64,000 nt of DNA, taken from positions 7,246,075 to 7,310,074 of the forward strand of contig ML679968.1 of the NCBI GenBank assembly GCA_007922225.1, read 5' to 3'. The position numbers and the translations under genes were made by a program. The DNA comes from Emydura subglobosa (taxonomy: Eukaryota > Chordata > Testudines > Chelidae). Below the pieces are notes generated by a model, which did not search any database, was not told where the DNA came from, and saw only the letters and a program-made list of their open reading frames with translations. This document shows, one piece after another, positions 46,460-59,185 of the stretch; position 1 is the first letter of the stretch, and the number at the start of each line of letters is the position of its first letter.

Positions 46460-47015
46460 AAGTATCCATGGCAAGGATGATAAGAGCATCCTTGTGGCTC
46501 TCGGAAGGAGCAGGAAGTCTAGAACGTGCATTTCCAGATTCCAGATTCTGGGTGACAGCTGCCTCCATGCCACCACCTAACAGCGCTGGTAGCAGAACCA
46601 GTCAGCAACCCATGAGCCTCACGGGTCCACACACACCACAGGATGTGACAACCAGGGAAAGCCCGACTGACGGGACATTCCTGATTGGTCCAGACATTCT
46701 ACTTAAACCTGTGGAAGCTACAGGGAAGTTGGTCTGTACAAGTAGGTGAAACCCCAGCTAGCTGCTGCTACAGATCCTGCTTCCTTGTATTGCTCATGAT
46801 CCCTAGTTCCTGATCTTGGCTGTATCTCCTGGCTCTGATACCCAGTTTCTGGTTTGGCCTTGTTTTTGACTTCTGGTTCCTGACCCTGGGTAGGCAAACA
46901 ACTTCGATGCCTGATGTCTGGCCCTGGCTCTAGCCACTAAGCTAGCTGCTCATGTCCTGGCCCTGGTAGCTCTGTGGTCTGGATGTGAAGTTACGTTGGC
47001 TCTGGGTAGCCTGAC
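46460..47015 (+). mobile_element. LTR-like block, family A, second sense copy
   Basis: Carries 'tgattggtccagacattc', TATA-like 'ctacttaaacctg' and the 'cctgatcttggctgt / ctggttcctgaccctgg' run followed by 'gctcatgtcctggccctgg'. This is the same order as 26,570-27,016. Confidence 0.5.
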
Positions 47016-50000
47016 CTTAACACTCTCCTCAGCCTCCTGGGTGTCTGGTTTCTGTGGAGATGACACTACTCAATGTCCCAGAAATCACAAAAGGATTGTG
47101 TCTTCCCTTGATAGGAATGTGGAGGACAGAAGGGTCCTCCCAGGCTGTGATGCTTCTCCTGCAGAATCTGCTCCACACCAACAACAGTCAACAAAAGCAA
47201 AACCAAATCCTTTGCCTCTGAGTTCTGGCTTATGATTGGTTCAGGTAATGTTGCTGGCCAGTTCTATCTCTGCCCTGGACCCTAGGTGGAAATAGAGTCC
47301 TGAGCTTGTGCCACCATTACTGCTGTAGTGCAGGGGTGCATCCCCTAGAGGCTCAGTGTGGTATTTCAGGATCAGCCCCACCAAAAGGGTTACATCAGTA
47401 AGAGGCACTGGATAAGATGAACCTCCTGCTCTGAATCTCCAAAATGTCAGGGCGTTTTTCCCCTTCAGCTTTTTACTCTTTTCCCTGGGGAAAGTCCCTA
47501 TCTTTCTGTTTTTTTTCAAGAGGTCCCTAGTGACTCTTCCCAGCCTATGTTGGCTACTTGCTGAAGAGGTAAATATTTGTCTTTATGGTAGTTGGAGCCA
47601 AAAATCCAGTAGCCCAATCAGAAGGCTTTGGTGCAAATTTTATCCTGGAGTCACTGTTCCAAGTGAGATTGTATTTACCAGTACACAAGCCTCTGGGCTG
47701 TGCAGGAAAACACTGGCAAAATGGCAAGGCTCAAAACAAATGGTAACTTCATGGAGTTATCACAAGTTTAACATAATAGCATGCAATCTGCATATTGCAT
47801 CTTTGACTGAAAACCCCCCCAATAATTTCTATGTTATAAGGGATTTGCAGCCTCGAGAAGAGATAATGTAGCCATAATTTTCCAAGATTGTCCACTAATT
47901 TTAGGTGCCTCAGTATCTGGGTGGCCAACTTCATTGCTAAAGCTAGGAAGGCAAAGAAGTGAGGTTCCTAATATCAGTGACCATTTTTGAAAATTTGGGC
48001 CCATCTATGCAGCAAAACTTGTATCAAGAGCTGCATTTAGGTCCATACCTTCACAAAACTTAGAACTGAATGTACCCTCCCAGATTTTGAAGAGTTCATC
48101 TTCAGCATTTTAGTTTCACCTGTTAAAGAGCTAGCAGCCTGTCTCAAATTGGGATTGCATCCAGAGCTAAGTTTCCCCAAAGTCAGTTGCAGCTTTTGGG
48201 TTTTCCGGAATCTCTCATTAGCTAATGCTCTGCATTAAGTGTTGCTAAAAAGTTTGGTAGGAATCAGTCCATCTCTGGTTTAAAACTAACAAGCAGAACC
48301 CATGACACACCGACGTTAAAGATTCTCTCTATATTTTTTTATATAATAAAAGAAAAAAAAAAGAAAAATGGTCCCAGGATTGCTACACCTTTGAGTAACT
48401 GGCGGGGATACTACTCACATAACCTAGATATAGGTTGAATTTTTGAGACTGTCATTTTTGAGTTTTGGTATCCAAAATTTACAGCTGAAAAGAGCAGTGT
48501 TCCTTGGTATGATATAACAGCCTTACTCAACCAGCACTGGCTAATGTTATGATTGAATGTGATGCCCTCAGGATGTGCTGCCATATTTTCCTGCCTTATT
48601 ATTATTTTATTTTATTAGCAGTTGAGAGCCACAGAAAACCTATGTAAACAGTTCATGAACGTGTCCCAATATATGTATCAAACTAACCTTAGGCACTGCT
48701 CCGAACAGCATCAGTGGCTTATGGCGGTGGCTAGAAGAATAATTTGTATCGGTAAACTGATGAAAAAATATTTCCATCAATAATAATCAAAATGTGCAGA
48801 TTGTCAAAGAAGAATGTTGCTTGAGAGCTTAGAGTTGGATTTAAGTATATTTAATTTGTATATTTTGACATGTGAGGTCGACAATTTGTGTTTTAATGGT
48901 TATAAAGCTTTAGCTTTTGGAATCTCAATGTCTACCATCATTAAATAGCTGTCTGATCCCACCCCATAATTTCTCACAACTGTGAAAATGTAAATTGATT
49001 AAAAATAGAAAAAAGAATCGTAATTTTGTGCACTCTGAGCATTTAAATTGCTACAAATTTTTAAAAGCTTAAAAATAAACATCAATATTCTTTGTCAAAA
49101 TTATTTTAAAAAAATCAAATTCTTCCAAGTCTACCTATGGGACCTACAGCAGGTTATTTTATAGTGTCTAGATTCTCACATTGGGCAAATTGAAGGTGAA
49201 TACATTTTATGACATCATCTAAACCAATTACATTATTTCACAATTTGTCTTGTGGTGCACACTAAAAGAGTCAGCAACCTTCATAAAGAATCTTATAATC
49301 TGTCACTTTCTATTTTTACACCAGTCCCTATGCTGTTAGGCATTAAAAAAAGAAAAACTTTGCAATGTGTTTATATCTGTATTAGAAACACAAGGTCATA
49401 GGAGATTTCTCATCAACCTTTTCTTGAATTTTAGACAGCACCCATGCATAGAAATATATGGTTAGAAACTAGCATGAAAATGCTGTAGGAAGTTGCTAGG
49501 AAGACATCTGGGACAAAGCATTTAAGATGTTATGTGGTCTGATCTATTTACTGTGCACTGCTGCTATTATTTCAATTGATTACTGCAATTATTCAGAGAA
49601 AACAAATTCATTAGTTATGTTCCATAACTAAAATCATGCTAGGCTTATTTTCTAATCACTTATCATGGTTTCTAGACTTGCAGGGTGGAGATGAATTCAT
49701 TAAATATCAGTGCACTGTGTTTATCAGGCTATACTTATCAACACATCATTTAAGCACTGTATCACACATAAAATTAAATCATCCACTATCACAAGCCTAG
49801 AAAGGAATTCAAAATTGAAAATATGCTAAACAGTTCAGCAGAAGGGAGGTGATTGTGAATATCCCTTGACTAGAAATGGGGGGGGATAAAATACTTAATC
49901 TATGAGTTGCTTGAGGACATTTTAATAGTGGGGTTGGGAGAGATGCTGGAAGTCAAACGGTCCATGCCCAGCATTGAATACTCTGTACCCTGTCCAAATG

Positions 50001-50829
50001 AGAGTGTCTGCTTAAACTGCAAGTACTTTCAACACAAGAAACCAAAGACTTTGTTTTCTTTAACACAATTACTGGAGCTAATCATCTAGTCTGATTCACT
50101 GATTAAATGAAGCAAGAGATGGTTGGTGGCTGTTTGTTAGTAAAAAAGCTCATGTGGAGAACAATTGGTACAACTATATACTTCAAGACTGAGAGTTCAT
50201 CCTGTTGTTTTATTGCTACAGTTGATAATGTTAACTTTGCTCATCAAGAGATGTTCCATGTGAATTGTTTTTGCAGAGTGTGAGGAACCTGTCCATAGTG
50301 GTCTTCATATGCAACTCAGCCAGTTCTTAAGCCAAATCCAGTCTGGTGACCATCGCATGACCATTTGTTTCTACTGATTATAATTTCATAGTAACCCAGT
50401 GTTCATCATCATTAATATAGAAAAACCTGTAGGACTACTGAAATGGTCTGCACAGATACTATAGAGCATCACGTGGAACTTGTACTCCAAAGTTTCTGTG
50501 GTCAAAATCAGCCTTTTAGATAAAACAGATGCAGAAGGTCCCAGTGAAAACTGCTTCAGAATGCAGTATTCCCCTGCACCTAGGGATGTACTGGCAATTA
50601 TGTCACAGTAAGTTTACATGATCTTATGAGAGAACATTCATGAACTTTCCCCTTGGTAGAGTCTGTTTGTGCTGTTCTCTTATTTCTTTACAAGTCCTCA
50701 ATCCCAAATTACCCTTTCAGGGGACGTTCTGTTCTCTGCTCTGCCTTGGTTTACTGCTTAGGGTTTTGTTTAGAAGCAGCTTCCATATTTTTGTGACAGT
50801 ACCACTGAAAGGGACATTGGTATGTTGAC
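47016..50829. other. Mostly non-coding, possible LTR remains at the start
   Basis: The portion 47,240-47,530 is GC-richer and may be part of an endogenous element. The rest is AT-rich and empty of recognisable genes. Confidence 0.45.
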
Positions 50830-50832
50830 TGA

Positions 50833-51568
50833 GGCCAGGTCTACATTAGAGTTTTGTTGACAAAAGTCAGCTCTTTTCGACAAAACAGTGCTGGTGTACA
50901 CACTGCAACCACCCTCCCTGCTCACAAAACTGCTGTTTTTTTGACAAAATAAAACCACCAGGACAAGAGGTCTAGGGCTTTTGTCGGCATAGCTAGGAGA
51001 ATGCAGTGTCAATGTAGACACTTCATCCCCTGGCAATGGTGGAGGGGCTGAAAGTGGAGTTGCAGGTTCCTGCTCCCAGCTGGGAGTGAGGTGAGAAGCC
51101 CGGGCTGCTGCAAACTGATCACAGCCGGGACTGGGCAAGCCATGACCTGTTGCAAGCTCAGCTTCCAGCTGTGATCTGGGACCAGGCAAGCCACAGCGGC
51201 TGGAGCCCACCTCCTAGCTGCAAGCAGAGGCCAGGCGGTACATGGGTGGCTGCAACCTGGCTCCTAGCAGGGAAAGGGTAGGGGAGAAGTCACTACGTGG
51301 CTGCCCTGGCTCCTGGCTGGGACTGGGGGGGCGGGGGGGACAAGCCCAGAAGGAGCCTGGGATCCTGTGGGCTCCTGGCAGGGAGCTGAAAGATGGGTCT
51401 CTTGGCTCCCCCCACACTGTCCCTTAGGTCGGCGGAAGCACTCTTGGTGAGGGTGCACTCCACCAACCCAAGGAGAGCCGTGTAGATACCAGCCACCTCT
51501 ATAATTATAGCAGTGGCCGAAAGTCGACATATCTTATGTTGACTTATTTTTCTAGAGTAGACAAGCCC
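50833..51568. mobile_element. Harbinger-type element (family M3), 736 bp, TGA duplication
   Basis: Ends 'ggccaggtctacatt' and 'agagtagacaagccc' are imperfect inverted repeats. TGA flanks both sides exactly (50,830-50,832; 51,569-51,571). A TTTTGTCGACAAAA-like theme recurs near both ends ('gttgacaaaagtcag', 'aaagtcgacatatc'). The GC-rich centre (51,040-51,420) has open frames on both strands without recognisable domains. Confidence 0.85.
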
Positions 51569-51854
51569 TGAGAGTCCACGTAAAGAAGTAATTTAGTAGT
51601 GATGAGCATTTAATCAATCTGTTTAGATCCAAAGAATATATTCTGTGCTCCAAAGGAATTGGGAAAAACCACTTGCCACAGCCTTTTCTCACTGCCTAAC
51701 TGAAAACTGCTCTGATGATTACAAGAAAGTGATATTAAATAATCTAGAGAATGACAGTGTAGATGGGAAAAGCTGCTGGAGGTTTGTGATTACTAGTTTC
51801 TTCAGGCTAATTATATATTATGGAAGAAATCTCTTTTGTCTGGCTTGGATTTGA

Positions 51855-53012
51855 TGCCGTAGCAAGGCGCTGTGGCCTTCCTTGGAGCCTGGGCCCAAGA
51901 AAGGGTTGCGACATCCCTGCTGGGCAGAACAGGGCCCTACAGACCAAACTGCCCAGCAACAGAGGGGTGGAGCCAAGGCAGGAAGAGGAACTATAAAAGG
52001 CCGGCCTAGCAGCTCTGTAGTGGGGAAGCTGTTGTTGGAGAAGCTGCCATGTCTTCCCAGAGGCCTAGGCCTGATCCAGACACACTGGCTGTTTGGAGCA
52101 ACCGTTCCACCGAGTGGAGCATCCAAAACCTGCCCAGATTGCTGGGCCCTAGAGACTGGAGAGGGCTGCTGAGCCCTAGCAATTGGTTGGAGCTGCCGAG
52201 CCCTAGTAGCTGGAACAAACCACCCGAGACTCCTGGGTGGGAAATACCCCCTGAGGCTGACCCTGACATGGAGGAGCTGGGGAAGCCCAGGAGCTGACTG
52301 AACCCCTGTGGCCTGGAGGAACTGCCCTCTGCTGATGATGCAGAGGAGTTCCCGGACCTGCCGCTGGTTAACGGGGAGGGACTTGTGGGTCTGCTGCTTG
52401 CAGAGTACCTCAGCGACCCAGATGGAGACTAATGCCTGCAGGTTCCTGGGGACAGGGTGGGAGGAAGTGGCCCAGGGACAGATGACTAGCAAGCGGCTGA
52501 GTCAGGGGCTAAACCCCATCAGCATGTTGCGGCTGGATCACCGCTGACTCAGTGGCAAACTGCCTTGCCACTGATAGGGCCCTGGGCTGGGACTCAGTGG
52601 AGTCAGGTGGCCCTGCGTTCCCCTCCCTTCTTCCCTAGCCACCCCGGTGTACCTTGACACCCTCTGAGTCTGGGAGATGGAGGATCCTGAGCTCTACCTG
52701 CCCTGTCTGCCTGCAAGGCCAGGAGCACCAGACTGCTGTACTAGCCCCGCCTGTGAGGAGGCTGGGGGCTATAGACTGCTCGCCTGCCCTGCCATGCCAG
52801 AGGCATCAGATTGCTTGCTAGCCTGCCTGTTGGAAGACTGGGGCTACAGACCCTGTATCAGCCCTGCCCTATGAGAGGGCCGGAGGACTACAGACTGGGA
52901 AGGAAGCCCGCCGTGCTGGGGGTTGGGGCTAAAGACTTGTAGATGGGCACTGTTTATTCCCCTAAAGGAAGGTGCTGTGGCCCTCCCCTTCCTTGGAGCC
53001 TGGGCCTGAGAA
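51855..53012 (+). mobile_element. LTR-like element, possibly LTR plus short internal part
   Basis: TATA box 'actataaaaggccgg' at 51,992-52,006. The phrase 'ggcgctgtggccttccttgg' with 'agcctgggcccaaga' at about 51,867-51,900 recurs as 'aggtgctgtggcc' and 'ttccttggagcctgggcctgag' at about 52,972-53,010, about 1.1 kb downstream. This may be the start of a second, truncated LTR. Internal frames are proline/leucine-rich and match no protein. Confidence 0.5.
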
Positions 53013-53793
53013 TGAACCACACCTTGTTTTGTAAAATCAGTGCTCCACAGATAAATCTTATAGACTTTAAGGTCTATGAAAAACCAATATCCTGTAGGAC
53101 TTCTGTGAGAGAAATAAAATATTCTTTAAACTGGTTGACCAAAGGCCGAGTATGCATGAGGAGAGGAGAGAATTTTGTCTTTTGAGCAGTATTTTATGGA
53201 AAAAAGAATTTAAACAATGCTTTTTTTTTTTCTGCATATCTAGATAGTTTATGATTGTATCTCTGAAAGGTCCATTGCAAATTCATACTATCAATTTCTG
53301 GATGAAGTTAAAGTAATCTCTGTTGCTTTTTAAAAAGAATGAAAAGGATGAAACATAAAGGCTTATCTATGCTTGGACTCTTTTTTTTTTTTTTAATATA
53401 TTTTTTGCATATTTGTTACATTCTTTCCATTTATTGTTGTAGCTGATGATTATATCTTACATGCACATTGCTGCATTAATGATGCAAGACATTTGTTCCT
53501 TAACCAGATCATTAATACGTAGACTATACATATTATCCTTCAACTGGTTTCTAGAACATAACTAATACAGCAACATTAGTATTTTTGAAAGCTTTTATTT
53601 CTTATAATTCACACAGTGAGTTGACATTCAAAGGACTACCGTTGCTGGACTCACCTTTTACCATTAATGATTAAGGGCTTTTTAGGCTCTGATTGGTTGT
53701 CAGAATGTAGAATTCACTGTTGCAGAAGAGCAGAGCCATAAACTGTAGCTAGATTTTTAAAACAGTTGGATATTTTTATGATCAATACTTACT
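53013..53793. other. Non-coding stretch, no gene seen
   Basis: AT-rich with poly-T runs near 53,221 and 53,381. Confidence 0.5.
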
Positions 53794-53812
53794 ACCTCAC
53801 CCACCTTGTCTC
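53794..53812 (+). repeat. Inverted piece of a Penelope 3' end
   Basis: 'acctcacccaccttgtctc' is the reverse complement of the 'gagacaaggtgggtgaggt' 3'-end text expected just left of 54,095 in this family's orientation. It lies on the other side of the MITE. Confidence 0.5.
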
Positions 53813-53815
53813 TTA

Positions 53816-54083
53816 GCCCTGGTCTACACTGACCTGGTGATTCAGCGGCAGTTGACGGGAGTTACGCAAGCTACACAGAGTAACTCCCATCGACAGCTAT
53901 GCTTCCCTTCTGCGCGGTGTCTTCACTGCAAGTTCCCGTCGACGCAGTGCTATGCTACTTGAGGGGGTGGTTTTACTGTGTCGACTTCCTGATCGATTGA
54001 GCGGGTCTACACTGACTGCTCAATCAATCCAGAAAGATCGATCTGGCGGTGGTGACTTTGCCACCGTCAGTATAGACATACAC
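53816..54083 (+). mobile_element. Harbinger MITE (family M1), TTA duplication
   Basis: A 268-bp element from 'gccctggtctacactgac' to 'gtcagtatagacatacac', flanked by TTA (53,813-53,815; 54,084-54,086). It is the best-preserved M1 copy. It contains 'gcggcagttgacgggagtta' and 'cgcaagctacaca', and an inner hairpin around 'gatcgattgagcgggtc / tgctcaatcaatcc'. Confidence 0.93.
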
Positions 54084-54089
54084 TTACAA

Positions 54090-54520
54090 ATATATCTTTT
54101 TTTGGGACCAACTTCTGGTTGGTGTAAGAGACAAGCTTTTGAGCTTACATAGAGCTCTTTTTCAGGTCTGGGAAAGGTACTCAGAGAGTCACAACTAAAT
54201 ACAAGGTAGAAAAAATTAAGCATAAGGAATTAACGCATGTCAAAGACCATTCAAGGTCAAGAGCACAGTTAACACCTCTGCACTCATGGGACAAAGGAGG
54301 GTTAGGGGGTTACAGACTGTTGTAATGAGCCATAAATCCAGTGTCTTTACTGATTCCATGATTTTTAGTGTGCAACAAAGTTATGAATGTATGCTCCCAG
54401 GCTCATCTTTTTGGAAATGTTGTGCAGGTTTTCTTTGAGGATGAGGACTAAGAGCTGAGAAACTGAATGATTATTTTCTGAAAAATGTTCACCCAGGGAT
54501 GAACTGCAGTGATGCCTGCT
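54090..54520 (-). mobile_element. Penelope-like element, 3' fragment
   Basis: The plus-strand text 'gggaccaacttctggttggt', 'gagacaagcttttgagctta', 'aggtctgggaaaggtactca', 'ataaggaattaacgcatg' and 'ttttctttgaggatgaggac' parallels 21,960-22,330. The match extends to about 54,510 into the GIY-YIG end of the reading frame. It has the same orientation as the copy at 22 kb and lacks all RT. Confidence 0.88.
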
Positions 54521-54834
54521 AAGGTAAGTGTAAACAAATATTGTGCTCTAGGACATGAGCCCAAGGGTCCTGAAGACATTTTTTCCTTGTGTGCAGCATT
54601 ATCCAACTGACTAGTGCAGTTTGGAAATTCCCCTTCTCTCTGTAACATCAGACACTGACCATTCTGATGAGCAGGACACTGGACACGACAGACTAATAAT
54701 GATTCAATATAATTTCTATTACTTTGCATTGTTTTTTATCTAAACTTTTCCACCTTGTCTATTTGCTGGATGGATTTTTAACAAATAGCAGCATTAGTAT
54801 TTGTTCTCACTTACTTAGTTGTGCTTATCTGTGA

Positions 54835-55025
54835 CCAGCTACATCAATGCAACACGTTGTTTTTATTATGGTAGCATCTAGAAACCCCACACAAGGATTA
54901 GGTCCTGTTGCATTGGGCACCATGCAGACATGTATCAAAGCAGACGGTCCCTGCCCCAGAGAGCTTACTAGAACCAAGCAGGGGTGCAACAGGAGGACAA
55001 AACAGTGTGGGCTTGAGGACATGGT
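54835..55025 (+). mobile_element. Amniote SINE-like relic
   Basis: The phrases 'ttttattatggtagcatcta', 'gttgcattgggcaccatgca' and 'ggtccctgccccagagagct' are a diverged version of a SINE/MIR-like repeat common in turtles, crocodilians and birds (consensus ...ATTGTGCTAGGCACTGTACA...GTCCCTGCCCCAAAGAGCTTAC). The family name is uncertain. Confidence 0.5.
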
Positions 55026-58000
55026 TGTCATGTTTTCAGAAATATAATACAGAAAAAAGACTTACTGGCAGTCGAGTAAGTGGGATAACTACAGTATTGT
55101 GTGAAGTAGACATTCTGCAGAAGTTTGACATTTATTTTATTACTGTAGGAGTGTAGGTCAGGTTGTCAGCAGAAGTCATAAGCCCAACTAAAACCAAGGT
55201 TAATAGTTAGTAACATGCAGTGTGTGGGGGTTGGTGGGAGGTGGTCTCCTGGCTACTAAATAAAATGCAACAACAGAACAAAATGTATCAACTTGTGACC
55301 TTCAGCTGGGTGTGTGGGTGGGAAGGTGTGAGAGGGGTGGGGGGATACATTTTTTCAAGTGTATCTCATGAGGCTAGGGAGCAGACTTCTGTATATGAAT
55401 CTGTTGGTTTCTGTATCTTTTGTGTGACTCACAGCAAACAAAAGGGGCTTTCCAGGTGGCAGGTGTTCTGAGGGTGAGCTGCAGTGCAGAAGCTGGAACC
55501 AGCTATTTGTAAAGATAATCTTGATGCACTTCCAGAAATCAATAGAAGCAGCATTACCACCAGGTCTGACTATAGGCATTTAAGAAGCTTAAAACTGGTG
55601 TTTCTAATCCATAAACTGAAGTCTGCCTCCCTGCACTCCCTTGAAATTGCAGTCACTATGATACCATGGTAATTAGTGTAGTATAAATATCTAGAGGGAT
55701 GGAGAAGCTGGGAGAACAGTGGTGCAGCTGCAAAACCAATTGAAATTTTAGGCATGCTACTTTAAATGCATTCTTTGTATTCAGAATTTATTGTGAACAG
55801 GACTTGTTTAAATTTAATATTTAAATGTGCAATTTTGTGGAGGGCAGTTGTTGCTGCCTGCCAACTTGGCAAGTGCTAGTTTTGTTTATTCTTTAGTAAG
55901 CTCATCCTCTCTGTCCTAAGCTTACTGTAGTAATTGATAGGGGAAAAGGCACAAAAAGGGGAGGAAAAATAAAGGAAAAAAATAAGCTACCTAGCAACAA
56001 GTGTCACATTCAAATAGCCATTACATCTCTCCATACAAGGAAGAGTTACACTGAAATTACTCTGTAATTACACTGTTATGATTTGTCATATCTATAACTA
56101 CAAGTGCTTTATATAACTGGAAGGTTAACTACTTCCTACTACCACTTCTGTTTATTAATTAATTTAATAATTAATAAGTAATTCTGAATGTATACTTTTT
56201 GATGTATGCTCTTATTACAAAACCCTATAATGCAACACTAAGAGTTTGTGTGCTATTGTAACTATGACAACACTACAGCTTCTAGGGGAATTACAATAAA
56301 AGATACACTGACTGACACCAAACATATGTTTTAGAGCTGACTAAATGACATTGTTTGTGCAATTACATAATACACAGAAGGCACCCTATTTTCAGAAGAC
56401 ATTTTATAAATGTAGAACTTTGTATCCTTCAGCTTTATTCCCAGGATGAAATTGATAAACATTTGATGTTCTCCTTAGAACTGTATATATTACATAATTT
56501 ATAATTCCACAGCTTGCTACATATTTACTCACTAACTTTTATCAGTAATATTGTTATATCCTTGTAGTAAGAACAGTCAGGCTACACACCAAAGGCTGGT
56601 TCAACAAAGCTTATAGGAGATAAAATGATACTATGGAAAACAGCTGAAAGCCACACCCTGAAAGGTGCCAGAGTCAGGATAATAATAGTGTGTGTACCCT
56701 GTTGTTCATGAAATATTCATTCTATTATGAAGCTTTGAAATAAGGCAAGAAGTTCCTGCATCTTTGTGGCCACAATGACATTCAATGGGAAGCCATACAG
56801 GATACAGATGGCTGACGATCAGCAGCATCCCCTCTAAAGGTGTTTTATTTGTAGGTGTGTCAAAATACATCTCAGAAAGCTCCTCTGAGGACACTGTGGT
56901 GTGAGGGAATCCAGTCTCAACTGTCTGTTAAACAGACACCAGTGGCATTTTTCACTGTCAGAAATGTGTTCAGGTTAAACTTTTCTCTAATCAACTGAGA
57001 CACATCACTAGTGTTTATCAGATCCCATACAGGTTAATCCTACACATGGTATAACCTTCAGACTGCTAAAGTTTAATCTTACTGTAGGCAGCTGATGGAT
57101 TGGTTTTGCCAAAAGTAGTGTCCCTACTAAAACCAAGAACTGTCAGTCAGTTACAAAAATGTCACAGCAAATGCCACATCAAACTGTTTTAGAAAGAAAC
57201 AGTTACTGCAAATCATTGTCATCACTTGTGTGTTCAGTGATCTACATGAAATAACTTGCAGGCTCTACCCAATTATTAACGAACTGGAGGTGGCCACATC
57301 ATAAAAGACTACCACTACCGCTACAGCTAGCTCTCTTAACTGGAAGACTCAGCAGAGTTCCAATGAACACAGTATAATAGAGCTCAAGATTAAAAAAATA
57401 CAATGTTAAAAATAGATGTTAAGGACGAGAGTATGTATCAGTAATTTAAGGACAAAAAAAATACAGGGATGTTGTAATTATGCCCCCAAACCCAAGAAAT
57501 TTAGAGCTAAGCTTACACTTAAAAGCAATCTAAGCATGTTAAGATCCAGAAATATTGTTAAGGCACCCAAACAATGTTAATTCAGCCCCACAGAGATACC
57601 CATGCAGTAACAACATGATTAAAATATTTGGTGTTTGTGATTAAATTAAATTTGGTGTCCCAGATTAAATTAAATTATCTTTTCCCTCTCATGGTGTAAA
57701 TTAGAATAATTATGTATTTTTAAAATATATATATATATTTAAATCCCTGTATACTCTAAACCTTACATCTATTTTAACAGTTTTTATCTTACATTTTTTA
57801 TTTTGAAACACTATTGAAAGTTTCAAACACGAATGCTAAAGAAGAAACCCCAAAAGAGGGTGCTACCATGATTGAAATTTGTGAGAAGCCCAAAATGTTT
57901 ATTGAAATCAGACATTTCCCGTGAAAATGTCTTTCAACAAAAAGCTATTGTCTATGAAAACATGTCTGAGGGGAACTTTTTGACAGGTCCTAGCCCAGGC

Positions 58001-59185
58001 CCAGCTGGAGAAGGCCACAGCCCCAGCAGATACGTATGAGTGCCTCAGCTACTGCCACCACCAAAAGCAGACAAATTTCCCACAGACAGTATTGTAGTTC
58101 AAAATTCTGATCCTGCTCACAGTAGTGTAAAACTGCCAGAGCCACACAACTGCTAAAATAAATAAATCTCATCTAGGATTTGGATAACGGTTTCAGTTTC
58201 CTAGTTAGGTGATGGGATCACTGCAGGCCATTTGGTAAAGACCTTTACTATGAAGCTCAAATAAAATGACTTTCTATTTCTGTTAATGGTATGGGACCTG
58301 GCATGTCAGTTGCAATCATTTTTGAAAGATTATCTTCATAGGCGTTTTGGTGGCATTTTGTTTCAGAACAGTGTGGAGGACTTTCCTGGCTCAGCGGTTA
58401 GGCATTTTTTTTCTCCCCTTCCCCCCTCCTTTATTCCCTACACACAGATGTCGATCAAAACGCAGTCTCTTGGAAATCCTATTCAGAATCTTACATAATT
58501 TATGACAGGATGCTCACAGGAATGCTAGATGTAATGCATTGAAGTCAGTGGGGAAGGGGGCAAAAATCTCTAACACCAATGTCACAGAAATGAAAGGATT
58601 TTAAAAACTCATTCAGAATCAGGTGTTCAGCAAAGCCAATTGCCCCAGGGGACATAACTGGTAATCAAAGTGAAAATAGAGCACTAGAACACAGCGTAAA
58701 TGAACTCTCATTCACAGTAACTTCAAGGATCACCATTATAGATAATACAACTTACCTTTTATTGCAGGTGTTTGGAAGGGGGGAGTGTCAGCATTTTAGT
58801 CTGCAATTTGTCTGGGACAAGGCATTTTGTGTGACAGAAACATTGACCTATTTTACAGGAATTGCAAAATGTGTTTTGCCTTGTGTAATTGGATAGGATG
58901 TATGACCCCATAACGTTCTGGCTCAAGACCTAGCTAACAAGAGGAACTGAAAATAAATTAAATGTTCATTGATACCTTCACAGCCACTGATATCCTTGAT
59001 ATTTCCAGAGAAAAAGGTATGCATTTCACTTGTTTGAGAGATGTAGTCTGCTGTCAAGTCAGGGATTGCATAACTTTCATATCTACAAAATGGGAACTGC
59101 ATGTGCACTGATGGTAAAATATAGCCCTATCAGGATCTAGGGTCCAGAATGCTGGAATTAGGACACAGGGATGGAGAACTGCTTC
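55026..59185. other. Non-coding stretch, no gene seen
   Basis: AT-rich, nothing coding recognised. An (AT)n run lies near 57,726-57,740. The text around 57,880-58,010 resembles an old dispersed repeat. Confidence 0.5.

Noticed and set aside
51818..52492. 224-codon minus-strand frame over the LTR-like block
   Set aside because: Proline/serine/leucine-rich translation of GC-rich repeat DNA, overlapped by several plus-strand frames and antisense to the TATA-bearing LTR.
53794..54520. Reading the MITE and the Penelope 3' end as one element
   Set aside because: The MITE has its own inverted ends and TTA duplication, so it is a separate insertion beside the Penelope fragment.
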